Assembly: GCA_964444075.1 (NCBI GenBank)
Contig: CAYUFF010000024.1
Span: forward strand, 1 to 11,819
Direction: 5' to 3'
Length of the DNA: 11,819 bases
Source of the DNA: CAYUFF01 sp964444075
GTDB lineage: Archaea > Aenigmatarchaeota > Aenigmatarchaeia > CG10238-14 > SCSR01
In this document: one piece after another, positions 1 to 7,602 of the stretch
Position numbering within the stretch: position 1 is the first letter of the stretch
Layout: the number at the start of each line of letters is the position of its first letter
Notes under the pieces: model-generated
Told to the model about the DNA's origin: nothing
Databases searched by the model: none
What the model saw: the letters and a program-made list of their open reading frames with translations, nothing else
Translations under genes and position numbers: made by a program

Positions 1-369
1 CTAGGAAAGTTGAAAGACGATACCGTTAAAGGTTTCGGTGTCGAAAAACGTACTTTTCAACACGAGAAAAATCGAACAAAATTTATTAGCAGAACTTAAG
101 GTAGAATGGTATAGCGGGCTGTCACGCGAGACAGTTAAGCTTTCAAGCTCGGAAAGGCTTAAAAGATTTGATTAACGAGTATGGGGAAACCTTTAACACA
201 CTCATACCGGACTCTTACTCCCCCGTTCTGCTAGGCAAGATAAGAAAGGAGAACTTTCAACAGCATGCTTCAAGGGTGACTCGTACCGATAGGTAAGGAT
301 GGTAATATGAAGGTTTACTCGAGTAGTAGGTTTACAGAAGGTTCGTTAGCAGCGCTAAAAGAAAAATGA
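1..369 (+). pseudogene. Possible decayed or frameshifted gene remnant
   Basis: No intact gene lies in this stretch, but coding-like text appears in successive frames. After a TGA at 11-13, frame 2 is open to a TAA at 170-172 and contains residues such as LLAELKVEWYSGLSRETVKL. Frame 3 is open from 105 to a TAA at 294-296 and contains KDLINEYGETFNTLIPDSYS. Frame 1 is open from about 292 to 369 and contains GNMKVYSSSRFTEGSLAALK. Frame 1 is also open from base 1 to a TAA at 97-99 (32 residues), so a partial gene entering from upstream is an alternative. The three pieces in order would make one protein of about 115 residues broken by two frameshifts. I do not recognise the family. A chance arrangement of open frames in non-coding DNA cannot be excluded. 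Confidence 0.25.
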
Positions 370-405
370 TGAAAATGATGAAACTAAATGGGAAATGTCC
401 CAAGT

Positions 406-418
406 AAAATTTTATTTT
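406..418 (+). promoter_or_regulatory. TATA-like box of ileS
   Basis: An A/T-rich element (AAAATTTTATTTT) lies about 25-36 nt upstream of the ATG at 442. That is the spacing seen at most other starts in the window and fits leaderless transcription of ileS from about 438-442. It is one reason to prefer the 442 start over the ATG at 388, which lies upstream of this box. Confidence 0.4.
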
Positions 419-441
419 GTAAAGGCGGACAATTTCATGAT

Positions 442-3333
442 ATGCAGGAAGTAAAAGACATGGAGGAAAAAGTCCTCGAGTTTTGGAAAAGGGAAAACGT
501 ATACGAGAAAGTAAAGGAGATGCTCCGCGGAAAACCCAAGTATTTTTTCCTCGACGGACCACCTTACGCTTCTGGATTTCCTCACATAGGGACGGTCTTC
601 AACAAAATCCTGAAAGACTGTTATCTAAGGTTCTTGAGAATGAGAGGTTTCGACGTGTGGGACCAGCCTGGCTACGATTGCCACGGATTGCCGATCGAGC
701 ACAAGGTCGAGCAGAAGCTCGGCTTCAAGAGCAAGAAAGACGTCGAAGCCTTCGGTGTGGTAAGGTTCATAGAGGAGTGTAGAAAGTTTGCGATGCAACA
801 CGTTGAAATTATGTCTAAGGAATTCTCCAACGTTGGCGTGTGGATGGACTGGAAGAATCCTTATCTCACTCTGAGCAACGACTACATAGAGTGCGCTTGG
901 TTCACTTTCAAGAAGGCTTTCGAGAAAGGTTTGCTCTACAAAGGAAAGTATCCCGTCCACCTTTGTCCAAGGTGCCAGACTATAGTTGCGTACAACGAGA
1001 TCGAGTACACCAAGGTTAGCGACCCTTCAATCTACGTGAAGTTCAAGCTGGTCGGGGAAGATAACAAGTACCTGCTCATCTGGACCACGACTCCCTGGAC
1101 TTTACCAGCGAACGTCGCCGTAATGGCTCATCCCGAGTTCGAGTACGCGGAGGTTAAAGTCGGTAGCGAAATTTTGATTATAGCCAAAGAACTCGTTCCG
1201 AAGGTTATGAAGGAAGCTGGAATAGAGGGGTATGAAATTTTAAAAGTCGTTAGCGGAAGGGAGTTAAATGGTTTGAAGTACGAGCATCCGTTGAAGGGTT
1301 TGATTCCGTTCCACGAGAGTATCGATGAGGAAAAAGCTTGGAAGGTCGTCCTTTCTGAAGAGTATGTGACCCTAGAAGAGGGTACTGGTCTCGTGCATTG
1401 TGCTCCTGGCCACGGAAAGGAAGACTACGAGGTTGGGTTAAAGTATGATTTACCGGCTCCTTCTCCCGTGAGGATGGATGGAAGGTTCGACGATACTTGC
1501 GGAAAGTTCGCCGGAATTTTCGTCAAAGATGCTGACGACCTCATCATAGATGAGCTTGAAAACAGAGGTTTGCTCTTCCACAAGGGAAGGATAACCCACG
1601 ACTACCCCTTGTGTTGGAGGTGCGATTCCCCGCTTCTGCTGATACTCGTCCCGCAGTGGTTCTTTAGAGTTACTCAGATAAGGGAAAAGTTGTTGGAGGA
1701 GAACGAAAAAATAGAGTGGATTCCAGGATGGGCTGGGAAGAGGTTCAAGAACTGGCTGGAGAACCTCGGAGACTGGCCGATTTCTAGGCAAAGGTACTGG
1801 GGTATCCCGCTTCCCATCTGGGAGTGTAAGAGTTGCGGAAACATAAAAGTGATAGGCTCTGCCGAAGAACTTCCGACGAAGCTTAACGACCTACACAAGC
1901 CTGGGATAGATGAGGTAACGCTGAAGTGCGAGAAATGCGGGGGTGAGATGAAAAGAATTCCAGACGTTCTTGATGTCTGGTTCGATTCTGGCGTTGCTCC
2001 CTGGGCATCCCTCGGTTACCCAAAGAGGGAAAGACCATTCAAGGACCTCTGGCCGGTAAAGTTCGTGCTGGAAGGGCCGGACCAGATAAGGGGATGGTGG
2101 AATTCGCTACTCATCACGAGCGTGATAACATTTGGAAGGAGGTCTTTCGAAAGAGTGCTTTTCAACGGTTTCGTGCTGGATGCTCACGGAGTTAAGATGT
2201 CGAAGAGCAGGGGTAACATAGTTACCGCTAACGATGTCATAGAAAAGTACGGAAGGGATGTGCTCAGGGTTTACTTCTTGGCGGATCCTTGCTGGGAGGA
2301 TTACAGGTTTAAGTGGGAAGAGGTGAAGGAAATCGCAAGGAAATTGAACATCCTCAGAAACACTTTTGCCTTCATCGAACTCTACGTTAAGGAGAAGGGT
2401 GAATTCAAAAATCCAAAGATTGAGGACAGGTGGATACTCTCGAAGGTAAATTCTCTCGTGAAAAAATGCAACGAATACTTTGAGAAATGTCACCTCCATA
2501 AGGTCACCAACGAAATCTTGAACTTCGTGCTGGAGGATTTTTCAAGGTGGTACATCAAGAAAGTTAGGGATAGGGTTTGGGTCTCTTACGAGGGGGTCGA
2601 CAAAAAAGCTGCCTGCTTCACCTTGCTTAAGGTTGCGGACACGCTGCTCAGGTTGCTAGCGCCGATAACTCCTTTCCTCAGCGAGCATTTCTACCAGAGG
2701 ATCGTGAGGAAGTTTTTCGACGGGTATCCAGAATCGGTTCACATGCTCCAATGGCCGAGGGTTGAAGAGGAGTTGATAGACGAGGAGTTTGAAAGGAAGA
2801 TGGAAGTCGCGAGGAGGATTTTCGAGGCTTGTACCTTGGCTAGGCAACGAGCTGGAATAAAGCTGAGGTGGCCGATCGAAGAAGTAATCGTCGTTTCCAA
2901 AGATGAAACCCTCCAGGGCCTTGTGGACGAATTCCAGGAACTACTCGCTTTTTTCTGCAATGCGAAGAGAGTAATAGCCTCGCGGGAAGAACCTAGGGAA
3001 ATCGAGTCGTACGTGGCTGCAGAATTTGAGCTGGGGAAGGTGCTGGTAAAGAAAACCTTGAGCGAGGAACTCTTGGACGAGGCTTTCCTCCGAGAGGTCG
3101 TGAGGAAGGTTCAGCAGCTGAGGAAAGAGTACGGGTTCAAAGTCGAGGAGAAGATATCCCTTTCCTTGCTCACGGAGGATGAAAGGTTGAAAGACGTTTT
3201 AACGCGGAACATCGAGCTTGTGAAGAAAGAAGTAGGGGCGAAGAAAGTCTCGCTAGACGAGCTCGTGGAAGGTTTTGAAGGGAACCTAGAGTTTTTAGGA
3301 AAGGGTGTCAAGATTACCTTCAGGAAGGAGTAG
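442..3333 (+). CDS. ileS: Isoleucyl-tRNA synthetase (archaeal/eukaryotic type)
   Basis: Class I aminoacyl-tRNA synthetase charging tRNA-Ile with isoleucine in the cytoplasm. From the ATG at 442 it is 963 residues. The HIGH signature is present as HIGT (48-51, within GPPYASGFPHIGT) and KMSKS is exact (585-589, KMSKSRGN). The inserted editing (CP1) domain that removes mischarged valine carries TTTPWTLP (215-222) and GTGLVHCAPGHGKEDY (314-329). Cysteine pairs suited to zinc occur at 175/178, 391/394, 462/465 and 496/499. The C-terminal part looks like the usual anticodon-binding region. The frame extends upstream to an ATG at 388, but 442 is preferred because a TATA-like box sits just ahead of it and archaeal homologues begin close to the EEKVLEFWK helix. 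No disruption is seen. The stop is TAG, followed two codons later by TGA. The gene appears monocistronic. Confidence 0.97.
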   Translation: MQEVKDMEEKVLEFWKRENVYEKVKEMLRGKPKYFFLDGPPYASGFPHIGTVFNKILKDCYLRFLRMRGFDVWDQPGYDCHGLPIEHKVEQKLGFKSKKDVEAFGVVRFIEECRKFAMQHVEIMSKEFSNVGVWMDWKNPYLTLSNDYIECAWFTFKKAFEKGLLYKGKYPVHLCPRCQTIVAYNEIEYTKVSDPSIYVKFKLVGEDNKYLLIWTTTPWTLPANVAVMAHPEFEYAEVKVGSEILIIAKELVPKVMKEAGIEGYEILKVVSGRELNGLKYEHPLKGLIPFHESIDEEKAWKVVLSEEYVTLEEGTGLVHCAPGHGKEDYEVGLKYDLPAPSPVRMDGRFDDTCGKFAGIFVKDADDLIIDELENRGLLFHKGRITHDYPLCWRCDSPLLLILVPQWFFRVTQIREKLLEENEKIEWIPGWAGKRFKNWLENLGDWPISRQRYWGIPLPIWECKSCGNIKVIGSAEELPTKLNDLHKPGIDEVTLKCEKCGGEMKRIPDVLDVWFDSGVAPWASLGYPKRERPFKDLWPVKFVLEGPDQIRGWWNSLLITSVITFGRRSFERVLFNGFVLDAHGVKMSKSRGNIVTANDVIEKYGRDVLRVYFLADPCWEDYRFKWEEVKEIARKLNILRNTFAFIELYVKEKGEFKNPKIEDRWILSKVNSLVKKCNEYFEKCHLHKVTNEILNFVLEDFSRWYIKKVRDRVWVSYEGVDKKAACFTLLKVADTLLRLLAPITPFLSEHFYQRIVRKFFDGYPESVHMLQWPRVEEELIDEEFERKMEVARRIFEACTLARQRAGIKLRWPIEEVIVVSKDETLQGLVDEFQELLAFFCNAKRVIASREEPREIESYVAAEFELGKVLVKKTLSEELLDEAFLREVVRKVQQLRKEYGFKVEEKISLSLLTEDERLKDVLTRNIELVKKEVGAKKVSLDELVEGFEGNLEFLGKGVKITFRKE

Positions 3334-3374
3334 TGTTGACATACGTTACGATAGACCGGAAAACTCGGGTGGAC

Positions 3375-3388
3375 GTTAGACGTTTAAC
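3375..3388 (+). promoter_or_regulatory. Near-perfect palindrome, candidate operator of the OB-fold gene
   Basis: GTTAGACGTTTAAC is a 14-bp palindrome with one imperfect pair. It matches 13 of 14 positions of the perfect palindrome at 10847-10860. It ends exactly 48 nt before the preferred ATG at 3436 and about 20 nt upstream of the TATA-like box, the same geometry as at the aspartic protease gene. A dimeric regulator that binds upstream of the core promoter, where an activator would usually sit, is a plausible reading but is inference. Confidence 0.5.
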
Positions 3389-3408
3389 AGAAAGGACGGA
3401 AACGCAGA

Positions 3409-3415
3409 TTTTAAA
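3409..3415 (+). promoter_or_regulatory. TATA-like box of the OB-fold gene
   Basis: TTTTAAA begins 27 nt before the ATG at 3436. The same heptamer begins 29 nt before the ATG of the aspartic protease at 10908. The box is too close to the alternative ATG at 3421 to drive a transcript that includes it, which supports 3436 as the start of a leaderless mRNA. Confidence 0.5.
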
Positions 3416-3435
3416 GAGGGATGAAGTTTTTAGTT

Positions 3436-3840
3436 ATGAACGGCGGGAGAAACTCTTTGCAATTGCTTAGCTTATCCCTATCCTTGCTGGGAATGGTGCT
3501 GATCTACGTCTCTTCCGTAGGCTTCGAGGCACCCACCGTAGAGATTTCTCGGCTGGATTCGAGTTATTTAGGGAAGACGGTGAAAATCGCTGGAACCGTC
3601 GAAAAAGTCTACTATAGCAAGGGTGGACACGCGTTCCTGATTTTAAGGGATTCCTCTGGAGGGAGTATAAGGGTCGTAATTTTTAAGAACGTTCTGAAGA
3701 CGTTGGAAGGAGAAAAAATCGTGCGGTTGAAAGAGGGTTCTTTGGTGACGGTATGCGGAACGTTGGACGAATATGAAGGTAGGTTGCAAATCGTCGTGAG
3801 GAGCGGTAAAGACTTGGAAGTGAAAGAGATTGGGGGATAA
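3436..3840 (+). CDS. Membrane-anchored OB-fold nucleic-acid-binding-like protein
   Basis: A protein of 134 residues. Residues of about 6-27 (QLLSLSLSLLGMVLIYVSS) form one hydrophobic segment, read as a signal anchor or signal peptide. The rest resembles a single OB-fold of the tRNA_anti type: LGKTVKIAGTVEKV, then FLILRDSSGGSIRVVIF, then LVTVCGTLDEYEGRLQIVV, the usual five-strand rhythm with GTV and GTL turns. OB-folds of this type usually bind nucleic acid or oligosaccharide; an anchored one probably faces outside the cytoplasm, which makes the ligand uncertain. The start at 3436 is chosen over the in-frame ATG at 3421 because the TATA-like box at 3409-3415 is 27 nt upstream. A palindrome 48 nt upstream is shared with the aspartic protease gene at 10908. 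The next gene begins 33 nt downstream with its own A/T-rich promoter. Confidence 0.75.
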   Translation: MNGGRNSLQLLSLSLSLLGMVLIYVSSVGFEAPTVEISRLDSSYLGKTVKIAGTVEKVYYSKGGHAFLILRDSSGGSIRVVIFKNVLKTLEGEKIVRLKEGSLVTVCGTLDEYEGRLQIVVRSGKDLEVKEIGG

Positions 3841-3843
3841 GGA

Positions 3844-3855
3844 ATAAAAAATTTT
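3844..3855 (+). promoter_or_regulatory. A/T-rich core promoter of the HExxH gene
   Basis: The A-run and T-run stretch between the OB-fold stop and the ATG at 3874 lies about 19-30 nt from that ATG, as expected for an archaeal TATA region driving a leaderless transcript. The T-rich part could also contribute to termination of the preceding gene. Confidence 0.35.
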
Positions 3856-3873
3856 TAGGAAGAGAAAATAATC

Positions 3874-5046
3874 ATGAGGTACATTGAGAGGTTGTTCGAG
3901 CCCACGGGATATACACCAGAAGAGATAAAGAGGCTCTACAAGGGTTTCCTAAAGAAAAGGTTTGAAGATGTAAAAGAAAATGCAAAACTGGTGTGCATAA
4001 CGATTCGGTCAGGAGGAAGGAAAGCCAGGGTCGAGGTAAAGATGCCGCTCTGGGATTATTGGTATTTACGTTATTACTATGACCACCTTAAGGATAAGTT
4101 CTTCAGCGAGCTTTCAGAAATTGTCGAATGGATAATACCTAAGAGCGAGTTGAGTGTCGACGACTCGGAAAAGTATAAACACTGGGTTAGAAAGTTCGAC
4201 GAAACCGTCGAGGAGGAGACTTCCCTCAGGGGAAAACCGAAGGAGATAAAATCCGTGGAGAGGGAGTTCTTGGTAAACGTTCTCGGGGATTCGTACCTCT
4301 TTGACGAGATTTTTGGAGAAGTCGCGCTATTATGGCTCCTCGAACGAACGAAAAAAGAAAAGATTACGGAGAGAATAAAGAGGTACTTTTCTGCGATGAA
4401 GAATTTTCCTAGACTGTTGGAACACCTTCTGCTTTTCCGAGAAGTCTCTCGGAGAGTGCTAGGTATGTACGAGGTAACGGAATTTATCAAAGGACGAATA
4501 AACCACGACGCGCTTTTGTTCTTCGACCAGAATATAAAGGAAGTATCTGCAGAAAACTGCATCGAATCTCATATAATAGGTAAAGTTACCGTTATCCATG
4601 AGTTGATACATCTCAAACACTTCAATTCCTATCCGCACTTAGAGAAAATAAGGGGGGAACTCGTTAGGAACGAACACTATATCGAGACGCTCAAACCTGA
4701 GCTTCCGAAACGAGAATATTCTGCTCTTTCGTCGCGAATAAGCGAAGCTCAGGAAGCTTTTTTCTCAGTTTGCGAAGGTTATGCAGAATTTTATACGGAA
4801 AAAATAGGGGAGAAGGTTCTCCCCGAATACTACAGGGTCAAATCCCTTAGGAGTAGGAGGGGACTCCATCCGTTCGTACGGAGGAGTCTCGAGAAGATTG
4901 TAAGAAGGTATGCGTCAGGGAAGAGGTTCGTCGAAAACGTTCTTCCTTGTGTTGAGGAGGAGTTGTTCAAAGAAGAGAATTTACCGCTCTCGATGAGAGA
5001 GATAGAACATCCTGAGCTTTACCTTAACAACTATGGGTTTAGGTAA
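3874..5046 (+). CDS. HExxH metallopeptidase-like protein of unknown family
   Basis: A 390-residue soluble, charged protein without signal peptide or membrane segment. It contains VIHELIHLKHF with HELIH at residues 242-246, the zinc-binding HExxH helix with the two His ligands and catalytic Glu. About 55 residues later comes CEGYAEFYTEKI (300-311). An EGxAE helix is the kind of place where gluzincins supply the third, Glu, zinc ligand (E301 or E305). The N-terminal 230 residues are charged, with KR- and EE-rich helices, and match nothing I recognise. A zinc peptidase is therefore inferred from motif geometry only. Substrate and named family are unknown. The ATG at 3874 follows an A/T-rich promoter at leaderless spacing. 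It may be read separately from the OB-fold gene 33 nt upstream. Confidence 0.72.
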   Translation: MRYIERLFEPTGYTPEEIKRLYKGFLKKRFEDVKENAKLVCITIRSGGRKARVEVKMPLWDYWYLRYYYDHLKDKFFSELSEIVEWIIPKSELSVDDSEKYKHWVRKFDETVEEETSLRGKPKEIKSVEREFLVNVLGDSYLFDEIFGEVALLWLLERTKKEKITERIKRYFSAMKNFPRLLEHLLLFREVSRRVLGMYEVTEFIKGRINHDALLFFDQNIKEVSAENCIESHIIGKVTVIHELIHLKHFNSYPHLEKIRGELVRNEHYIETLKPELPKREYSALSSRISEAQEAFFSVCEGYAEFYTEKIGEKVLPEYYRVKSLRSRRGLHPFVRRSLEKIVRRYASGKRFVENVLPCVEEELFKEENLPLSMREIEHPELYLNNYGFR

Positions 5047-5086
5047 AGTTTAATAATCTTTCACAATTTCAGAAATTTCTTGAGCT

Positions 5087-5100
5087 AAAAAATAAACTTA
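5087..5100 (+). promoter_or_regulatory. TATA-like element upstream of the TctA-like gene
   Basis: AAAAATAAACTTA-type sequence lies 21-34 nt before the in-frame ATG at 5121 but only 6-19 nt before the ATG at 5106. If transcripts here are leaderless, as elsewhere in the window, it would favour translation from 5121. A second candidate, TTTAATAAT at about 5049-5057, would instead give a short leader ahead of 5106. Confidence 0.35.
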
Positions 5101-5105
5101 CTTTT

Positions 5106-6344
5106 ATGTTGTTGGACGTGATGCTTTTCGTGATTTTGGGAATCGCCCTCGGTACTTTCCTCGGTTTGATTCCTGGAATGCACATAAACAACTTCCTCCC
5201 CTTCCTACTTTCTCTTTCCCCTTTTCTCACACCCTATCAACTACTCGCTCTTATCGTAGCCGCTGCCGTAGTCGAAGTGATTATAGATTTCATACCCTCG
5301 ATTTTTCTCGGAGCACCCGAAGAAGATACTTCACTTTCAGTCTTGCCCGGCCATAGAATGTTACTGAAAGGAAAGGGTTACCAAGCGGTTAAGCTGTGCG
5401 TTCTCGGAGCTCTTTTGACCATGGTCATCGTACTGTCCATCCTTCCTTTTTTCTCCCTCCTCTTTACAAGCTTATATCCCGTTCTCCGGGATAACATGCA
5501 CTACCTCCTTCTTTTCGTCGTAGCTTTCATGATACTCACGGAAAAGAATGCTAAAGCGATGGTGTTATCCATCCTCGTCTTCCTCCTTTCCGGAACGTTG
5601 GGCTTCATCACCCTAAACTCGCCGGCTTTCTCGAAGAGGTTCATCCTTTTTCCCATGCTCGCTGGATTCTTCGGAATTAGCACGCTCTTAGTAAGCATGC
5701 GAGAGAGGTCGAGGATACCGAAGCAAGATTTTTCCGAAAGGATAGAGGTCGAGAAGAGTAGGGTCGTGAAAGCTGCCGCACTAGGAGCCGTCGCCGGTTC
5801 CCTCGTAGGTATCATCCCGGCGATAGGAGTTTCCGTAGCAGCAACCATCGTGCAACAGCTAGCCAGGATAGGAGAAGCTTCCACCTTCCTGGTAACTTTG
5901 GCCGGAGTTAACGTCGCGAACGAGGTGTACTCAATCCTGGCGCTTTATTTGATAGGGAATCCCAGGAGCGGAGCTTCTGTTGCGATCCAGAAAATCTTGC
6001 CAGAAGTTACCCTCGACCATGTACTCCTCATACTAGGAATAATTTCCCTTGCCCTCGGAGCTTCTTCCGTGCTCGCCATACGGCTAGCGAGGAGAGTACC
6101 GAGACTTTTGGAAAAGGTTGATTACAGGAAGGTGTGCACGTTTTCCATACTGTTCATCCTCCTCATGGTTTTCGTCTTCTGCGGATTAGAAGGGTTGATG
6201 GTAGCGTTCGCCTCTACTTGCATGGGGGTTTTTTGCGTCGCTAGCGGCGTGAGGAGGTCCTTTTGCATGGGTTGCTTAATCTTGCCGGCAATCCTTTTCT
6301 TCTCTGGGTTACAGCCTCTAGCCGTTTCTCTTCTCTTTCACTAG
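5106..6344 (+). CDS. TctA/DUF112-family integral membrane protein
   Basis: A very hydrophobic 412-residue protein with roughly ten membrane segments. It resembles the archaeal branch of the TctA family (DUF112), related to the large permease subunit of tripartite tricarboxylate transporters. The family signature occurs twice, as expected from an internal duplication: GTFLGLIPGMHIN near residues 15-28 and GSLVGIIPAIGVS near 230-243. The loop between the first segments contains GAPEEDTSLSVLPGH, also typical of the family. No TctB or TctC (periplasmic binding protein) gene lies nearby, so it probably works alone and its substrate is unknown. The start could be 5106 or 5121: promoter position favours 5121, while family members usually have a few residues before the first segment. 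The stop is TAG with a TGA two codons later. Confidence 0.85.
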   Translation: MLLDVMLFVILGIALGTFLGLIPGMHINNFLPFLLSLSPFLTPYQLLALIVAAAVVEVIIDFIPSIFLGAPEEDTSLSVLPGHRMLLKGKGYQAVKLCVLGALLTMVIVLSILPFFSLLFTSLYPVLRDNMHYLLLFVVAFMILTEKNAKAMVLSILVFLLSGTLGFITLNSPAFSKRFILFPMLAGFFGISTLLVSMRERSRIPKQDFSERIEVEKSRVVKAAALGAVAGSLVGIIPAIGVSVAATIVQQLARIGEASTFLVTLAGVNVANEVYSILALYLIGNPRSGASVAIQKILPEVTLDHVLLILGIISLALGASSVLAIRLARRVPRLLEKVDYRKVCTFSILFILLMVFVFCGLEGLMVAFASTCMGVFCVASGVRRSFCMGCLILPAILFFSGLQPLAVSLLFH

Positions 6345-6393
6345 GGTTGAAAAATTCGTAGGTGGTCGGGGTTGCAGTGTTGCGGCGTGAAAT

Positions 6394-6409
6394 CTTTAAG
6401 TATTTTTCG
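6394..6409 (+). promoter_or_regulatory. Core promoter shared with the transglutaminase-like gene
   Basis: CTTTAAGTATTTTTCG begins 32 nt before the ATG at 6426, preceded by a GAAA stretch resembling a BRE. The identical 16 bases occur on the other strand at 8642-8657, again starting 32 nt before an ATG (8625). The TATA-like part is CTTTAAGTA. It supports 6426 as the start of the downstream frame. Confidence 0.55.
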
Positions 6410-6425
6410 GTTCGTTTTAACCTTT

Positions 6426-6683
6426 ATGAGGTTTGTGGAAGAAGAGATAGACCTTTCCAAAGTAGAAGAATACACGAAATCCAGAGACCTTCTCACGGAA
6501 CTATACAACATTATTAGATGGCCGAAAGACTACCTTCCTCTACCAGACGTTTATCGTAACCTTAGAGTAAACTTTAAAGTAGACGGCGCCCCTGCTCTAG
6601 CGGACAGAGAGAAAGTAACGATATACGCTTACCCCTACCGAGGCCAAGGAAAAAAAATTGAAGAAAATGCTTGGAATGCTTGA
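6426..6683 (+). CDS. Unknown protein, N-terminal part of a split gene
   Basis: An 85-residue reading frame, acidic at its start (MRFVEEEIDLSKVEE) and containing IIRWPKDYLPLPDVYRN and VTIYAYPYRGQGKK. No family is recognised. The ATG at 6426 is preferred over one at 6372 because a TATA-like box starts 32 nt upstream. The frame ends shortly after a run of eight A at 6650-6657 and overlaps the next open frame (starting by 6658), which lies in the +1 frame and has no convincing promoter. The simplest reading is one gene of about 375 residues interrupted by a one-base length change in the A run. The alternatives are a natural +1 frameshift or translational coupling of two separate proteins. Confidence 0.6.
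   Translation: MRFVEEEIDLSKVEEYTKSRDLLTELYNIIRWPKDYLPLPDVYRNLRVNFKVDGAPALADREKVTIYAYPYRGQGKKIEENAWNA
6650..6657 (+). other. A8 homopolymer at the frame change
   Basis: Eight consecutive A sit inside the region where the upstream and downstream frames are both open (about 6619-6680). Skipping one A joins the two frames. Such runs are prone to replication or transcript slippage and to sequencing error, so this is the most likely place of the discontinuity. Confidence 0.6.
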
Positions 6684-7566
6684 AGGTTCTCCTTTATCTA
6701 ACGCTTACTTCGATTGTGGAGAGAAAGGTAGTTTTAAGATAGAAAAGAGGGAAAGGTTGAGTGAAAATTACTCCGTAAGCTTCCAGCCTCTCGGACTCAA
6801 GCGCTTTCTTCCTGTAAACAACGAGAAAGACGTTGAAAGGGGAATCGAAGAAATAGAAAAGTTGTTGGACGTGGCAACGTTCAGGTACACGAAAACTATT
6901 ACTGGGAATAAATGCAAAATTGGGGCCGTCTGCCCCTCCGTAGAAGAAATGGACGTAGAGTTTCTGGTAGGTTGGCTGGAACATATGAGAAAAAACACCG
7001 GCGGAAGCTTGAAGATTTACGATTCCGATTGCTATACATGCATAAGAGTTGAAGACGAGTTCGTGATAACATCCTTCCGCGACGTTTACGATGTCCTGAT
7101 GATGTTGAAAGAAAGTTTCCGCGTAGAGTTGGAGAACGCAAGAATAACTTACGAAAGGCCGGTGGATTCCTTGCTAAACCAAATCGAGTGTGAAATAAGA
7201 AAAAGTATAGAAAGGGTCAAGGAAAACAAAGAGGACGCCTTTTTCGCAATAAGCCTTTCTGCATTCACCAGTATAGTAGGCGGTACAACGGGCTACCTGC
7301 TTACAGAAAGTATCGGAGGGTTCGTTCTGGGAGCTGCGGGATTCAACGCGCTTCTGTGGGGGCTCCCTCCCGCCTGGGAAAGGTTAACCAAAAGGTATGA
7401 GGCGTGGAAAGAGGGAAGAGAAAGACAAAGGCAGTTGCTTGAGAAAACTAAAAGGAAAATCGTCGCCGAAAGCGTTGAAGGAGTCGACGAGAAAAGGTGT
7501 ATTTTCGTATATTCCAGAGCTTGCGTGAAGAAAGAGGCTAAGAAGCGTTTGTCCAGAAAGCCATGA
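6658..7566 (+). CDS. Unknown membrane-hairpin protein, C-terminal part of a split gene
   Basis: A 302-codon open frame beginning at a TTG at 6658; ATG codons at 6667 and 6676 are alternatives. No family is recognised. The first 200 residues look soluble, with cysteines in NKCKIGAVCPS and DSDCYTCIRVEDE. About residues 195-240 are hydrophobic and glycine-rich (FFAISLSAFTSIVGGTTGYLL, then GGFVLGAAGFNALLWGLPPAW), read as two membrane segments joined by a short turn. The tail is highly charged (Lys/Arg/Glu) and probably helical, with ERQRQLLEKTKRKI. Its first 26 bases overlap the preceding frame, so it is probably the remainder of that gene. An AAGGA at 6646-6650 could serve as a weak ribosome site for the TTG if it is translated separately. 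It ends 37 nt from the stop of the convergent transglutaminase-like gene. Confidence 0.62.
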   Translation: MKKMLGMLEGSPLSNAYFDCGEKGSFKIEKRERLSENYSVSFQPLGLKRFLPVNNEKDVERGIEEIEKLLDVATFRYTKTITGNKCKIGAVCPSVEEMDVEFLVGWLEHMRKNTGGSLKIYDSDCYTCIRVEDEFVITSFRDVYDVLMMLKESFRVELENARITYERPVDSLLNQIECEIRKSIERVKENKEDAFFAISLSAFTSIVGGTTGYLLTESIGGFVLGAAGFNALLWGLPPAWERLTKRYEAWKEGRERQRQLLEKTKRKIVAESVEGVDEKRCIFVYSRACVKKEAKKRLSRKP

Positions 7567-7602
7567 AAATCTGCGTAGCGTCAACCCCGTTTCTCTTTCG
7601 AT

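Noticed and set aside
366..381. Two ATGATGA sequences resembling C boxes of a C/D-box guide RNA upstream of ileS
   Set aside because: No CTGA D or D' box lies at a suitable distance on either side, so a guide RNA is not supported; this is probably A/T-rich intergenic sequence.
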